Shown: one piece after another, positions 8,944 to 18,419 of the stretch
Layout: every line of letters begins with the position of its first letter
Numbering within the stretch: the first letter of the stretch is position 1
DNA from: Sphingobacteriaceae bacterium GW460-11-11-14-LB5
GTDB lineage: Bacteria > Bacteroidota > Bacteroidia > Sphingobacteriales > Sphingobacteriaceae
NCBI GenBank assembly: GCA_002151545.1
Contig: CP021237.1
Location: 1,116,001 to 1,180,000, forward strand
Direction of reading: 5' to 3'
DNA length: 64,000 bases
Program-made: the position numbers and the translations under genes
The notes under the pieces: model-generated
The model's input: only the letters and a program-made list of their open reading frames with translations
Database searches by the model: none
Told to the model about the DNA's origin: nothing

Positions 8944-9375
8944 ATGAGGAAGTTACCATTTTTAATGTTGCTTTTTGTTGCGGTATCGTTTTCTGCATTT
9001 GCGCAGAACAAAGATGCTATTGTGGGCAAATGGCTTAATCCTTCAGGAGAAGGGCAAATAGAAATCTATAAAAAAGGCGATAAGTATTATGGAAAATTAG
9101 CCTGGATGAAGGAGCCGAATTTAAATGGTAAACCTAAATTAGATGCGAAAAACCCTGACGAAAAGTTACAGAAGCGCGCTTTATTGAATCTGGAAATACT
9201 GAAAGATTTTGTTTACGATGATGGTAAGTGGACGGATGGAACGATTTACGATCCGAAAAGCGGTAAAACCTACAGCTGTAACCTGTCTTTAAAAAGTAAC
9301 GATGTGTTAAACGTTCGTGGTTATGTTGGTATTTCTCTTTTAGGCCGGTCAGAGACTTTTAGACGAGTAAAATAA
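8944..9375 (+). CDS. Secreted DUF2147 domain protein
   Basis: A 143-residue protein with a signal peptide (residues 1-20, FLMLLFVAVSFSAFAQ). The DUF2147 signature follows: IVGKWLNPSGEGQIEIYKKGDKYYGKLAWMKEPN, LLNLEILKDFVYDDGKWTDGTIYDPKSGKTYSC and NVRGYVGISLLGRSETFRRV. The family is a small periplasmic or surface beta-rich domain of unknown function, common in Bacteroidota. It ends 7 bp before the Ycf48-like gene, so they are likely co-transcribed. Confidence 0.85.
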   Translation: MRKLPFLMLLFVAVSFSAFAQNKDAIVGKWLNPSGEGQIEIYKKGDKYYGKLAWMKEPNLNGKPKLDAKNPDEKLQKRALLNLEILKDFVYDDGKWTDGTIYDPKSGKTYSCNLSLKSNDVLNVRGYVGISLLGRSETFRRVK

Positions 9376-9382
9376 TTTATAA

Positions 9383-10402
9383 ATGAAGAGAATTTTATGG
9401 TGCCTTTTAGTGGCACCTTTTTTTTGCGCTGCGCAATCGTATTCCATTAAACCATTGAATGAAAATACCAAAACCAGTTTACGTGGGTTAAGTGTGGTAT
9501 CAGACCAGGTTACCTGGGTAAGTGGTAGTAATGGATCGGTAGGAAAAACTACTGATGGTGGTATAACCTGGAAATGGTTAAAACCAAAAGGGTACGAGAA
9601 AATCGATTTCAGGGATATCGAAGCTTTCGACGATAAGCAGGCCATTATTGTGGGTATTGCCTCTCCTGCATATGTTTTGAAAACCACAGATGGTGGCGAA
9701 ACCTGGACAGAAAGCTATAAAAATGTAGATTCGGCCATATTTTTGGATGGGCTAAGTTTCTGGGATAAAAATAAAGGACTCATTTTTGGCGATCCCATAA
9801 ATGATAAAATGCAGTTGCTTAAAACTGTAGATGCCGGTAAAAGCTGGCAGGATATTTCTGCAAACCTCAAAACTAACTTAAGCAAAGGCGAAGCCAGTTT
9901 TGCGGCCAGTGGTACAACCATTAAAACATTACCTGGTGGCAAAACCTGGATTGCATCAGGCGGAACCGTATCTAACATTTACTTTTCGCCCGATTATGGC
10001 CAAACCTGGCAAGTATTTAAATGCCCGATTTTACAGGGCGAGGGGAGTACCGGTCCTTTTTCAATAGATTTTTTTAATGAAAAAACAGGTGTAACAGTTG
10101 GGGGTAACTACGTAAAAGATAAAGAAAATTCGAATAATATTCTTTTAACAAGCGATGGGGGGAAAACATGGCAAAAGCCAGCTACGCCGGTTTTAGGCTT
10201 CCGATCAGGCGTAACCTATATTAATGCTAAAACTTTAATCGCTACGGGTACCTCAGGAACAGATATTTCTACAGATGGTGGTCAGAACTGGAAACACATT
10301 TCCGATAAAAGCTTTAATGCGATTCAAAAAGCGAAGAAAGGAAAACAGATTGTGCTGGCTGGAGAAAAAGGTAATATTTACCAACTGGAGATCAGCAAAT
10401 AA
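9383..10402 (+). CDS. Secreted Ycf48-like BNR/beta-propeller protein
   Basis: This 339-residue protein has an N-terminal signal peptide (to about FFCAAQ18). At least six Asp-box/BNR-like motifs are spaced along it: TTDGGITWKW, TTDGGETWTE, TVDAGKSWQD, SPDYGQTWQV, TSDGGKTWQK and STDGGQNWKH. It is therefore a beta-propeller of the Ycf48/'oxidoreductase' type. Catalytic residues of sialidases (the FRIP motif) are missing, so it is not a glycosidase. The role is unknown, probably periplasmic or surface binding. Confidence 0.8.
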   Translation: MKRILWCLLVAPFFCAAQSYSIKPLNENTKTSLRGLSVVSDQVTWVSGSNGSVGKTTDGGITWKWLKPKGYEKIDFRDIEAFDDKQAIIVGIASPAYVLKTTDGGETWTESYKNVDSAIFLDGLSFWDKNKGLIFGDPINDKMQLLKTVDAGKSWQDISANLKTNLSKGEASFAASGTTIKTLPGGKTWIASGGTVSNIYFSPDYGQTWQVFKCPILQGEGSTGPFSIDFFNEKTGVTVGGNYVKDKENSNNILLTSDGGKTWQKPATPVLGFRSGVTYINAKTLIATGTSGTDISTDGGQNWKHISDKSFNAIQKAKKGKQIVLAGEKGNIYQLEISK

Positions 10403-10551
10403 AATTTCAGACCTGTAAGGTAAAGGTTTTATTGATAAAGTAGCTAATCTGAAAGACGATTTAACTAATAAAAAAGATTGAAGCATTTTGGACTGATAAA
10501 TTTTGTTTCTTTGCTGCCCAACTAATACTTTAATTAACACACACGCCGTCA

Positions 10552-11367
10552 ATGGATTTTTTGCACACGATTTTAGGTGATGATATACAGGCCGGATTAC
10601 TCATTATTTTAAATTTAATTGTGATCGAAAGTTTGCTTTCGGTTGATAATGCTGCTGTTTTGGCTACTATGGTAATGGATTTGCCAAAATCGCAAAGAGA
10701 AAAAGCTTTAAAATATGGTATTATTGGCGCATATGTTTTTAGAGGGATCTGTTTGTTCCTGGCTGCATGGCTAGTTAAAATCTGGTGGTTGAAACCACTT
10801 GGCGGTTTATACCTGTTGTACCTGGCTTTCGATTATTGTAGAAAAAAGAACAATAAAGGCAAGGAAGAAGAAGAGGAAGTAGACAAAAGCAAAAGCTGGA
10901 TTTATAAATCTACTGTTGGCTTAATGGGGAATTTTTGGGCAACTGTTGCTTTAGTAGAGGTAATGGATCTGGCTTTTTCTATCGATAATGTTTTTGCTGC
11001 TGTGGCTTTTACCGATCATATCTGGTTAATCTATATTGGTGTTTTTATCGGGATTTTGGCTATGCGTTTTGTAGCACAGGCATTTGTTAAACTGATGGAG
11101 AAATTTACCTTTTTAGAAACGATAGCATTCATCGTAATTGCTGTTTTAGGAATTAAACTTACTTCATCCTTAGTAACACATTTCTATAAAGATTCGCCTG
11201 TTGCCCGTGTTATTGAAAGTGAAAGAACCGATCTTTTTGTGTCTGTTTTTACAGTGGCAATTTTCATTATACCCGTATTAACATCCTTATTGTTTAACTA
11301 TCCTAAAAAACATAAAAGCGATATCATCATTTCGGGCGATGCTGAAAAAGTATTGGATAAATTTTAA
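10552..11367 (+). CDS. TerC family integral membrane protein
   Basis: This 271-residue protein has about seven transmembrane segments. The TerC signatures are LIVIESLLSVDNAAVLATMV near the N-terminus and VEVMDLAFSIDNVFAAVAF in the middle, each with the acidic/Asn residues in the membrane. An acidic-basic loop (KKNNKGKEEEEEVDKSK) separates the halves. TerC-family proteins are linked to tellurite resistance and metal (Mn) export. No ter operon partners are nearby, so metal homeostasis is the more likely role. Confidence 0.88.
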   Translation: MDFLHTILGDDIQAGLLIILNLIVIESLLSVDNAAVLATMVMDLPKSQREKALKYGIIGAYVFRGICLFLAAWLVKIWWLKPLGGLYLLYLAFDYCRKKNNKGKEEEEEVDKSKSWIYKSTVGLMGNFWATVALVEVMDLAFSIDNVFAAVAFTDHIWLIYIGVFIGILAMRFVAQAFVKLMEKFTFLETIAFIVIAVLGIKLTSSLVTHFYKDSPVARVIESERTDLFVSVFTVAIFIIPVLTSLLFNYPKKHKSDIIISGDAEKVLDKF

Positions 11368-11449
11368 TCGGATATGTTGAAGGGGGATTTATTTTGGCAC
11401 TTTTTTACCACCTGAGACACCTAAGGGCAGCTAAGAAATATCATGCCGA

Positions 11450-12500
11450 AATAGAGCAATTGTTATTGCATATCGGACGATGACTTGCCTCGGCTTTTCC
11501 AGGAAGCAATTTTGTAGCGCAAGGTTAGTTGTTTTTTTTTTGGAAAGCAGTTACAGCACTTTTCGGTGTTGGCAGTCCCGCTTTTTATTTCAAGTCCTCG
11601 CTCGTGCCTCGCTGTGGGCTTTACATTGCAATCGGGTTTAAAGGGCCGCGTTAGTGGTACGATTAGGGTATTATTCTACCTGCCACTGTTAAATAAACCC
11701 GACAGAGCGGATAGCCCGCAACGCAGTGAGGACTATAAGCGATGGCGGGGCTACAGCACCTATGAAACACCGAACGTACGTTTCCAAAATAGAGCAATTG
11801 TTATTGCATATCGGACGATGACTTGCCTCGGCTTTTTGGAAGCAATCTTATTAAGTCTTTATGCAAGGTTAGTTTTTTTGGTGAAAGCAGTTACAGCACT
11901 TTTCGGTGTTGGCAGTCCCGCTTTTTATTCCAAGTCCTCGCTCGTGCCTCGCTGTGGGCTTTACATTGCAATCGGGTTTAAGGGGCGGCATTAGTGGTAC
12001 GATTAGGGTATTATTCTACCTGCCTCTGTTAATAAACCCGACAGAGCGGAATAGCCCGCAACGCAGTGAGGACTATAAGCGATGGCGGGGCTACAGCATC
12101 TATGAAACACTGAACGTACGTTTCCAAAATAGAGCAATTGTTATTGCATATCGGACGATGACTTGCCTCGGCTTTTTGGAAGCAATCTTATTAAGTCTTT
12201 ATGCAAGGTTAGTTTTTTTGGTGAAAGCAGTTACAGCACTTTTCGGTGTTGGCAGTCCCGCTTTTTATTCCAAGTCCTCGCTCGTGCCTCGCTGTGGGCT
12301 TTACATTGCAATCGGGTTTAAGGGGCGGCATTAGTGGTACGATTAGGGTATTATTCTACCTGCCTCTGTTAATAAACCCGACAGAGCGGAATAGCCCGCA
12401 ACGCAGTGAGGACTATAAGCGATGGCGGGGCTACAGCATCTATGAAACACTGAACGTACGTTTCCAAAATAGAGCAATTGTTATTGCATAGCGGAAGATG
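11450..12500. repeat. Tandem array of a ~340-bp hairpin-forming unit (three full copies plus a partial)
   Basis: The landmark AGAGCAATTGTTATTGCATA starts at 11453, 11791, 12131 and 12471, giving periods of 338, 340 and 340. Copies 2 and 3 are almost identical; copy 1 differs by a few substitutions and indels. Within a unit, bases about 11563-11773 form an extended imperfect inverted repeat. Its matched arms include TCGGTGTT/AACACCGA, AGTCCTC/GAGGACT and, at the tip, TCGGGTTTA/TAAACCCGA. Similar open frames in each unit come from the repetition and have no recognisable domain. The array fills the 1.25-kb gap after terC, lying between two convergent genes. Confidence 0.9.
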
Positions 12501-12620
12501 ACTTGCCTCCACGCTTTTTGGCGAAGCCTTTTAAATTTGGTTTAATTGCATCTTTAACAGATTTCTCCATTCCGCTGCACTCCACTCGAAATGACGGACG
12601 GACATGGCGAATTTAATTTA

Positions 12621-13484
12621 TTACCTCGTTAACACGGCCAGTTTTTGTTTAAACAGATCAATTGTTCTGCTCCAGGCCAGTTTTGCAGCTGCTTCATTGT
12701 ATCTGGTGGGTGAGGTATTGTTGTTAAAAGCATGGTTTACCCCATCGTAGATGTAAACTTTATAATCAATTTTATTCTCTTTTAAAGCCTGCTCATAAGC
12801 TGGAATTCCGGCATTGATGCGTTCATCCAAACCTCCGTAATGTAACATTAAACTGGCTTTAATCTTCGGAACATCTGCTACATTGGCCTGTGCGCCATAA
12901 TAAGCAACAGCGGCCTGCAGTTTAGGGTCGTTAACCGCTAATTTATTGGCCATTCCACCGCCCCAGCAAAAGCCAACACAGCCAACTTTACCGTTTCCGT
13001 CTTTTCTTTTGCGTAAATAATCCAGGCCTTTTAAATAATTCTGTAAGTTCTTTTCAGGATCTAATTTCCCGATCAGTTCGCGCCCCTTATCTTCGTCTGC
13101 AGGGGTTCCGCCAAGCGGCGAGAGCGCATCAACACCAAGGGCTAGGAAACCTTCGGCGGCTACACGTTTAGTAACATCAATAATATGTGGATTCAGACCT
13201 CTGTTTTCATGAATAACCAGTACGCAACCCAAATTCTTTTTGCCTTTTGGTTTAGCCAGTACAGCTTTCATTTCACCATCAACACCTGTATAGGTAATGT
13301 TTTCAACTTCGATATCATCGCTGGTAAAATCTGCCGCGGCCGCATAATTATTCTCCAGCATCGGCAAAATAGTCATGGCCAGTGCAGTGCTGCCCGCCAG
13401 GATAGCCAGCTTTCTCATAAAATCTTTTCTGCTTACCTGACTGTGGGTATACTCATCATACAGGTTAATTATTTTCTGATCCAT
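12621..13484 (-). CDS. Dienelactone hydrolase family protein, exported
   Basis: This 287-residue alpha/beta hydrolase starts MDQKIINLYDEYTHSQVSRKD. A hydrophobic stretch (ILAGSTALAMTILPML, ~28-44) after SRKDFMRK resembles a Tat-type export signal, although the twin Arg is not canonical. The catalytic elbow is GFCWGGGMA (Cys nucleophile, dienelactone hydrolase type). A later Asp region (LHYGGLDERI) and NHAFNN His complete the triad. The enzyme class hydrolyses dienelactones or other esters; the substrate is uncertain. It is the first gene left of a hairpin-repeat array. Confidence 0.82.
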   Translation of the reverse strand: MDQKIINLYDEYTHSQVSRKDFMRKLAILAGSTALAMTILPMLENNYAAAADFTSDDIEVENITYTGVDGEMKAVLAKPKGKKNLGCVLVIHENRGLNPHIIDVTKRVAAEGFLALGVDALSPLGGTPADEDKGRELIGKLDPEKNLQNYLKGLDYLRKRKDGNGKVGCVGFCWGGGMANKLAVNDPKLQAAVAYYGAQANVADVPKIKASLMLHYGGLDERINAGIPAYEQALKENKIDYKVYIYDGVNHAFNNNTSPTRYNEAAAKLAWSRTIDLFKQKLAVLTR

Positions 13485-13546
13485 CTTATTGATTTTGAAT
13501 TACCATACAAGATAAACAAGGATGTCGAGATTTAAGGTAGCATTGC

Positions 13547-14548
13547 CTAAAAGTTACAATACATTTCTTCCCATTTTTTAATCAGCGTTACACGGTGTTT
13601 TGTATATCGGGGGCTTAAAAAAGCATTCGACCAATCATCGTAATTATCATAAAAGAATTTCAAAAAGAAAATATGAAAGGTAATGCCCAGGTAAGGGATG
13701 GCTTTTAATTCATCATCAGTTAAGGGGCGCACCTGTTGGTAAGCATTTAAAAAGGTATTAAAATCCTTTTCTGCCTGTTCTTTTGTAATCAGGTTATTGA
13801 GCTGATGAAAGAAATAGTGGTTAAGGAACGACATTAAATCGTTAATCAGATAACCTTCGCCTGCAAAATCGAAGTCGAAGAAGGTAATTTTTCCCTGCTC
13901 ATCAAAATGGAAATTTTTAGGAAAGAAATCATAGTGACAATAACCATAACTGAATTTTGAAGTATCGAATGCTTCGAACTTTTTAACTACTTTTTCTGAA
14001 ATGTTGCGCAAATATTCATATTCTTCCTTCATTTCTGAAAGATGAGGTTCGAGATCTTTTAAGGGTTCAAATAAAGTGGTTTCGAAACTGAATACAGGTC
14101 GTGGGTTCCCGAGTTTTAACGAAGCAGTAGTTTGATGCAGTTTGGCCATGTCTTGCCCCAATTGGATGAGCTGTGTATCTTCCAGGTCTAAAATCACTTT
14201 TCCTTCAGCAAAAGAAAACAACACGCCGTTTCTAACACCCTCTATGGCATTAAGCTGTTGGATCTGTTTTCCTTCCACATCTGTAACTGGCCAGGAAACC
14301 GAATTTCCATTTGCTTTTAAAATGTTGAGCAATTCTACTTCAGCTTCGATTTCGTTGCGTTTCCGGTGTGCATCGCGGTAAATTTTGAAGATATATTTCT
14401 GTTGCGGATTTTCCAGAATATAAGTATCACTTACATTTCGGATGAGTAACCGGCATGTTGTAGACGGATTTAACTGATATGCTGTAATTAAATAATCCTT
14501 TAAAGCCGCGGCTGATAAAGTGGAATATTGGGCTGGGAAAATGTTCAT
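13547..14548 (-). CDS. APH/homoserine-kinase-II-like phosphotransferase
   Basis: A 333-residue kinase-fold protein. Motifs include KYIFKIYRD (ATP-binding Lys), FSYGYCHYDFFPKNFHF (HxDxxxxN catalytic loop with Asp) and ITFFDFDFAGEGYLINDL (metal-binding DFD). This places it in the APH phosphotransferase superfamily (homoserine kinase type II or aminoglycoside phosphotransferase-like). Its start overlaps the stop of the TlpA-like gene by one base (TAATG), indicating translational coupling. The true substrate is unknown; resistance is only one possibility. Confidence 0.8.
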   Translation of the reverse strand: MNIFPAQYSTLSAAALKDYLITAYQLNPSTTCRLLIRNVSDTYILENPQQKYIFKIYRDAHRKRNEIEAEVELLNILKANGNSVSWPVTDVEGKQIQQLNAIEGVRNGVLFSFAEGKVILDLEDTQLIQLGQDMAKLHQTTASLKLGNPRPVFSFETTLFEPLKDLEPHLSEMKEEYEYLRNISEKVVKKFEAFDTSKFSYGYCHYDFFPKNFHFDEQGKITFFDFDFAGEGYLINDLMSFLNHYFFHQLNNLITKEQAEKDFNTFLNAYQQVRPLTDDELKAIPYLGITFHIFFLKFFYDNYDDWSNAFLSPRYTKHRVTLIKKWEEMYCNF

Positions 14549-15300
14549 TATTGTTGTAAAACAGCTTTTATAGCATTTTTTAATCCGGGAATGGTAATTT
14601 GAGAACTACCGGCAATGGCATACCTTATAACATGGTTTTTATCGGTGACAATATACGATGGATAACTTTTTATTTGATAGGCATCGGCAATGGCGCGCCC
14701 CGAACTAATTAATTCTGCATATAACAAAGGTTTTTCTTTTAGTTTAGCTGCAGCAATTTTCTGCTCATCAGTGGTAATTGCCAGCACTAATAAATCCTTT
14801 GTGTTATCTACTTGCTTCATAAAGGTACCAATATCTGCAAAGTCTTCTGTACATGGAGGGCAGTTTGCGTACCAGAATACCAAAACAATGGCTTTATTTT
14901 CGAGCCTTTCTTTTTCATAAAATGCAGTTAAGGGAGAAACATCCAGTGTTTTGCCCTCAGCGATAGCAGAATTATTGATTTTCATGAATTCTTTTATCAT
15001 TTCATACCTTTTGAATTGTTCTTCCTGAGAGATTTTCTTTAAAAAGGCTTTAGTGGTTGGCAGAGATGGATTTCCGTCATAGTTAATCGAATATTCTCCC
15101 GTATTCATCACCTTGCTATATTGATAATAGCGGAGTGCTTTCCCCGTTTCATCGTATACAACTCTGTTGGTATCGAGTTTGCTATGTGCTATTGAGGTAG
15201 ATACTTTAATTACTTTTTTTTGAACGGATTTTGACGTGTCCTGGGCAAAAATCAAGGCACAGGAACAAATTGATAGTAAGAGCGTAAATAGATATTTCAT
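14548..15300 (-). CDS. TlpA-like thioredoxin-fold protein, exported
   Basis: This ORF gives 250 residues from the ATG at 15298-15300 (MKYLFTLLLSICSCALIFAQ is a signal peptide); an ATG ten codons upstream would spoil the signal. The thioredoxin domain occupies roughly 110-250, with VLVFWYANCPPCTEDF (CPPC active site) and the cis-Pro region IKSYPSYIVTD. TlpA/ResA-type proteins act as periplasmic thiol-disulphide reductases. The first ~100 residues have no recognisable domain. It is followed directly by the phosphotransferase gene, probably in one transcript. Confidence 0.85.
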   Translation of the reverse strand: MKYLFTLLLSICSCALIFAQDTSKSVQKKVIKVSTSIAHSKLDTNRVVYDETGKALRYYQYSKVMNTGEYSINYDGNPSLPTTKAFLKKISQEEQFKRYEMIKEFMKINNSAIAEGKTLDVSPLTAFYEKERLENKAIVLVFWYANCPPCTEDFADIGTFMKQVDNTKDLLVLAITTDEQKIAAAKLKEKPLLYAELISSGRAIADAYQIKSYPSYIVTDKNHVIRYAIAGSSQITIPGLKNAIKAVLQQ

Positions 15301-15406
15301 AAGATTTGACTTTTGTAGGCAATTTAACAATTAGTTTTAAGATTAGCCATTAATTAAGACTACCTTACCGCCCTTAGGCGAGCTGTTTTAAGATTAATTT
15401 AATCTG

Positions 15407-16000
15407 TTGGAGAAAATATTTGATTGCCTTATTGATAGTTTTATCGAGGATAAAGTAGGGATAGCCGAGAACTTTTTAAGTGTTTCACTGGCGGCACACC
15501 TTAAAGATAACCTGATCGGGTTATTCGAAAACAAAAAACTTTTAAATGCTGGTGTGGGTAACGATGTGGTAGTGAATCAGGATAAGTTAATCAGGAGCGA
15601 TGTGATTTACTGGCTGGATCGAAAACACGAAAACCAGTACGAAAATGATTTCTTCGACCTGATGGACGAATTTGTTGCCTACTTAAACCGAACCTGTTAT
15701 ACGGGAATTACCGGCTATGAGTTTCATTACACACTTTACGAATCGGGTACATTTTATAAAAAACATATCGATCAGTTTCAGCACAACGGAAGCCGGCAAT
15801 ATTCGATGATTATGTATTTAAATGCCGGTTGGAAAATGGAAGATGGGGGAGAATTGCGCATTTATCATGTTGATGAGGAACAGGATATACCACCCAATAA
15901 CGGCAAAAGTGTTTTCTTTAAAAGTTCTGATTTGGCACACGAAGTGTTGCTTACCCATAAACAACGAATGAGTATTACAGGCTGGTTAAAGATTGGATAA
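15407..16000 (+). CDS. 2OG-Fe(II) oxygenase (prolyl 4-hydroxylase-like)
   Basis: A 197-residue enzyme with the jelly-roll Fe(II)/2-oxoglutarate motif: FYKKHIDQF (HxD), then a distal His in SDLAHEVLLTHKQRMSITGW with the Arg that binds 2-oxoglutarate. Members hydroxylate protein or small-molecule substrates; the target is unknown. No ATG fits: the frame is closed by TAA at 15395-15397, and the first plausible start is TTG at 15407 (or CTG at 15404), so a non-ATG start is implied. Confidence 0.82.
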   Translation: MEKIFDCLIDSFIEDKVGIAENFLSVSLAAHLKDNLIGLFENKKLLNAGVGNDVVVNQDKLIRSDVIYWLDRKHENQYENDFFDLMDEFVAYLNRTCYTGITGYEFHYTLYESGTFYKKHIDQFQHNGSRQYSMIMYLNAGWKMEDGGELRIYHVDEEQDIPPNNGKSVFFKSSDLAHEVLLTHKQRMSITGWLKIG

Positions 16001-16099
16001 ATCTCTGTTGGATAGGTATTGAATGCTGATAAAAGCGATCATGTTGCGGTGGTAGATTAAAAAGGAATTGCAAATACAAGGGATTCTTATTCAAAGGTG

Positions 16100-16182
16100 C
16101 GTCCTGCTGAACTTGTTTCAGCATCTATTTCTGAAAATCATTAGTGATAAGACCCTGAAACAAGTTCAGGGTGACGACCCTC
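16100..16182. repeat. REP-like inverted repeat
   Basis: GCTGAACTTGTTTCAG at about 16109 and CTGAAACAAGTTCAGGGT at about 16153 are inverted copies of a common interspersed hairpin. No gene is present in the 337-bp gap from 16001 to 16337. Confidence 0.65.
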
Positions 16183-16268
16183 TCCATAGATTTCAGGTTT
16201 CATTACACTCCCCTCGAAATGACGAAACGATCGGAGATGATGGGCCATTTAGCTATCTGACAATAAAA

Positions 16269-16301
16269 AAGCGCCATTTCCTCGGTTCAGGATTGGCGCT
16301 T
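16269..16301. terminator. Rho-independent-type hairpin (AAGCGCCA / TGGCGCTT)
   Basis: Eight-base perfect arms with a 17-base loop lie between the ends of the convergent oxygenase and AraC genes. The run of A on the left suits termination of the minus-strand efflux operon transcript. Confidence 0.6.
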
Positions 16302-16337
16302 CGACTATTTAAACGACTAGGTTTAATAAGATTATCA

Positions 16338-17279
16338 TCAATTTGCACGAAAACCCTTTGGGGTACAATGCATCTGACGTTTAAAAAATATGTTGAAATT
16401 TGCCGGATATTCGAAACCCAGGCAATAAGCGATCTGTGCGATATTCCATTCGGTATGTTTCAGTAGGGCCACCGCTTCGGTTGCTATTCTTCTAGAAATA
16501 TGCTCAGATGTGGTTTTGCCGGTTACTTCTTTTACGGCATGGTTTAAATGATTTACATGCACCAACAAGCGGAAGGCAAAATCGTGCGCCGTTTTTAACT
16601 CTAAAATATGCTCGGTAGAACCAATAGGGAACTGCCTTTCCAATAATTCGATAAACAATGCAGTTAAGCGTGCCGATGCATTATTCTGTTTAAAAACAAC
16701 ATCCTGAGGTTTAACCTTTAGTGCTTCGTGAACGATCAACTGCACATAATTTCTCAGCAGATCATATTTATGGATGTAATCCCCATCCATCTCTTTCATC
16801 ATCTTGATGAAGATATCCCTTAAGGTTACTTCCTGCTCTTCGCTAATGTGGATTACCGGATTATCGTTAATTCGCCACAATAAAGAATCGCGAAGGGTTT
16901 CGTTCCGGTTATGGATAAAATTTTCGGTAAATAAACAGAAGAAACCAGCAGGTTTTGGCGAAGTACTTTCCCAGGAATATGGAATGTTTGGGTTGGTAAA
17001 CAGTAATGCCCGTCCTTTAATTTCAATCTGTGCATCAGGATAATGCAAAATGCCATTGCCAATGATCAAGGAAATTTTATAAAAATCTCTGCGGCTAAAA
17101 ACAGATGGTACATTGCTGCACACGGTAGTTCTGTTAAAAACATTAAAGTGCCCGATATCATTAATCATCCCCAGGCTAGGCGTAGGGATTTCTGGCCGCG
17201 TGATTTTTAATTTATTATAAAAATCCTCTAATGTTTCCTTTTTTTGAAGGGTAGAAAGCTCTTGATTTTTTGATAACAT
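16338..17279 (-). CDS. AraC family transcriptional regulator
   Basis: This 313-residue protein has an N-terminal AraC_binding-like cupin (residues ~30-140, with GRALLFTNPNIPYSWE). The C-terminal HTH region spans ~205-310 (DFAFRLLVHVNHLNHAVKEVTGKTTSEHISRRIATEAVALLKHTEWNIAQIAYCLGFEYPANFNIFFKRQ). It starts 26 bp after the stop of the efflux adaptor gene, so it is probably the last gene of that operon and its regulator. The inducer is unknown. Confidence 0.83.
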   Translation of the reverse strand: MLSKNQELSTLQKKETLEDFYNKLKITRPEIPTPSLGMINDIGHFNVFNRTTVCSNVPSVFSRRDFYKISLIIGNGILHYPDAQIEIKGRALLFTNPNIPYSWESTSPKPAGFFCLFTENFIHNRNETLRDSLLWRINDNPVIHISEEQEVTLRDIFIKMMKEMDGDYIHKYDLLRNYVQLIVHEALKVKPQDVVFKQNNASARLTALFIELLERQFPIGSTEHILELKTAHDFAFRLLVHVNHLNHAVKEVTGKTTSEHISRRIATEAVALLKHTEWNIAQIAYCLGFEYPANFNIFFKRQMHCTPKGFRAN

Positions 17280-17305
17280 ATTTTAAGTGCTTAATACAAG
17301 TAAAG

Positions 17306-18406
17306 TTAGGGTTTAATCGTCATTCCTTCGTGCATTTCTTCGGTTGGTTCTGCCACTAATTTGTCACCTTCTGTTAAATCGCCAAAAATTTCGACCTGGT
17401 CATCGGTTTCCCTACCTTTTTTTACCCCTACTTTAACCGCTTTGTTGTCGGCTACTTTTAACACGAATAATCCTTCGCTGGTATCCAGTAAAGCTTTTTT
17501 AGATATGATAAAAGTGCTGGCATTGGCCGGAAGCGGGATGTTCACTTCCGCAACCATACCCGGTAACAAAATCTTGTCAACATTCGGCACATCCATTTCA
17601 ATGCGTTCGGAGCGTAAGCGAAGATCTAAAGCACCCGATAAACGTTTCACTTTTGCTTTAAAAGTTTGGCTTGGTAATGATTTAACCGTGAAACTAATTT
17701 CATCGCCAGCTTTCAAATAACCGGTATAAACCTCAGGAATGGAAACCGCCAAACGCAAATTTTTCTGATCCTGTAAAGTAAACAAAGGCAAATCAGATCC
17801 TTTACCAGTTGGACCTACATAAGCGCCTAAATTCACATTTCTGGCCGAGATAATTCCGCTAAATGGCGCCCTGATGGTTAAATAATCCTGAACGGAACCC
17901 ACTTCTTTGTAAGCCGCTTTCGCCGCTTCGAGCTGTGCCAGGTCTGCGTTTTTTTTGGCCATTGCCTGATCCAGATCATTGGTAGAAATGGTTCCAGGAG
18001 TTTTACTGGTCTCGTACAAACGGTTATAATTGGCTTTGCTGGCCGTATAAATGGCTTCCTGTGCTTTTATCCTCGATTGTGTGGCCGCCAGCTGCGAAGT
18101 CATTTCTGGTGCTTCCAAAGTCATTAACAACTGGCCTTTGCTTACTTCAGAGCCGATGTCGACTTTTAAGGTTTTTACGAAGCTGCTTACTTTGGCGTAG
18201 AGATCTACTTGTTGCAAAGCAATTAATTCGCCCGGTAAACTTAGTTTGGTAGATAGCTTTTCTTTTTTGAGGTCGAAGGTAGCTATCGCTGCTTCTTTTT
18301 CTTTCCTGGGCGTTACTTTCGATTCAGAGTGCCCACAGCCATATATGGCCGTTAGCACTAAAAACCCTGTACTTAATAATCCTGTTGAAAATATCTTCGT
18401 ATTCAT
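17306..18406 (-). CDS. RND efflux periplasmic adaptor (membrane fusion protein)
   Basis: The product is 366 residues from the ATG at 18404-18406 (MNTKIFSTGLLSTGFLVLTA); upstream in-frame sequence overlaps the pump gene and is not coding. The lipobox-like LTAIYGCGHSE gives Cys near residue 24, so it is a lipoprotein adaptor. The order lipoyl (VDLYAKVSSFVKTLKVDIGSEVSKGQLLMTLEAPE), alpha-hairpin, lipoyl return (LTIRAPFSGIISARNVNLGAYV), beta-barrel and C-terminal domain is the usual HlyD/MFP layout. It bridges the pump and the TolC-like channel. Stop-start distance to the pump gene is 13 bp. Confidence 0.9.
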   Translation of the reverse strand: MNTKIFSTGLLSTGFLVLTAIYGCGHSESKVTPRKEKEAAIATFDLKKEKLSTKLSLPGELIALQQVDLYAKVSSFVKTLKVDIGSEVSKGQLLMTLEAPEMTSQLAATQSRIKAQEAIYTASKANYNRLYETSKTPGTISTNDLDQAMAKKNADLAQLEAAKAAYKEVGSVQDYLTIRAPFSGIISARNVNLGAYVGPTGKGSDLPLFTLQDQKNLRLAVSIPEVYTGYLKAGDEISFTVKSLPSQTFKAKVKRLSGALDLRLRSERIEMDVPNVDKILLPGMVAEVNIPLPANASTFIISKKALLDTSEGLFVLKVADNKAVKVGVKKGRETDDQVEIFGDLTEGDKLVAEPTEEMHEGMTIKP

Positions 18407-18419
18407 TTGTGATGATGAT

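Noticed and set aside
9383..10402. A second sialidase
   Set aside because: Asp boxes are present, but the FRIP arginine motif and the sialidase catalytic layout are missing; Ycf48-like propeller is the better reading.
11566..12491. Three similar ORFs (142, 142 and 81 codons) in the 340-bp repeats
   Set aside because: They repeat with the DNA unit and lie inside its hairpin, have no domain or signal, and change where the units differ. They follow from the repeat rather than from a gene family.
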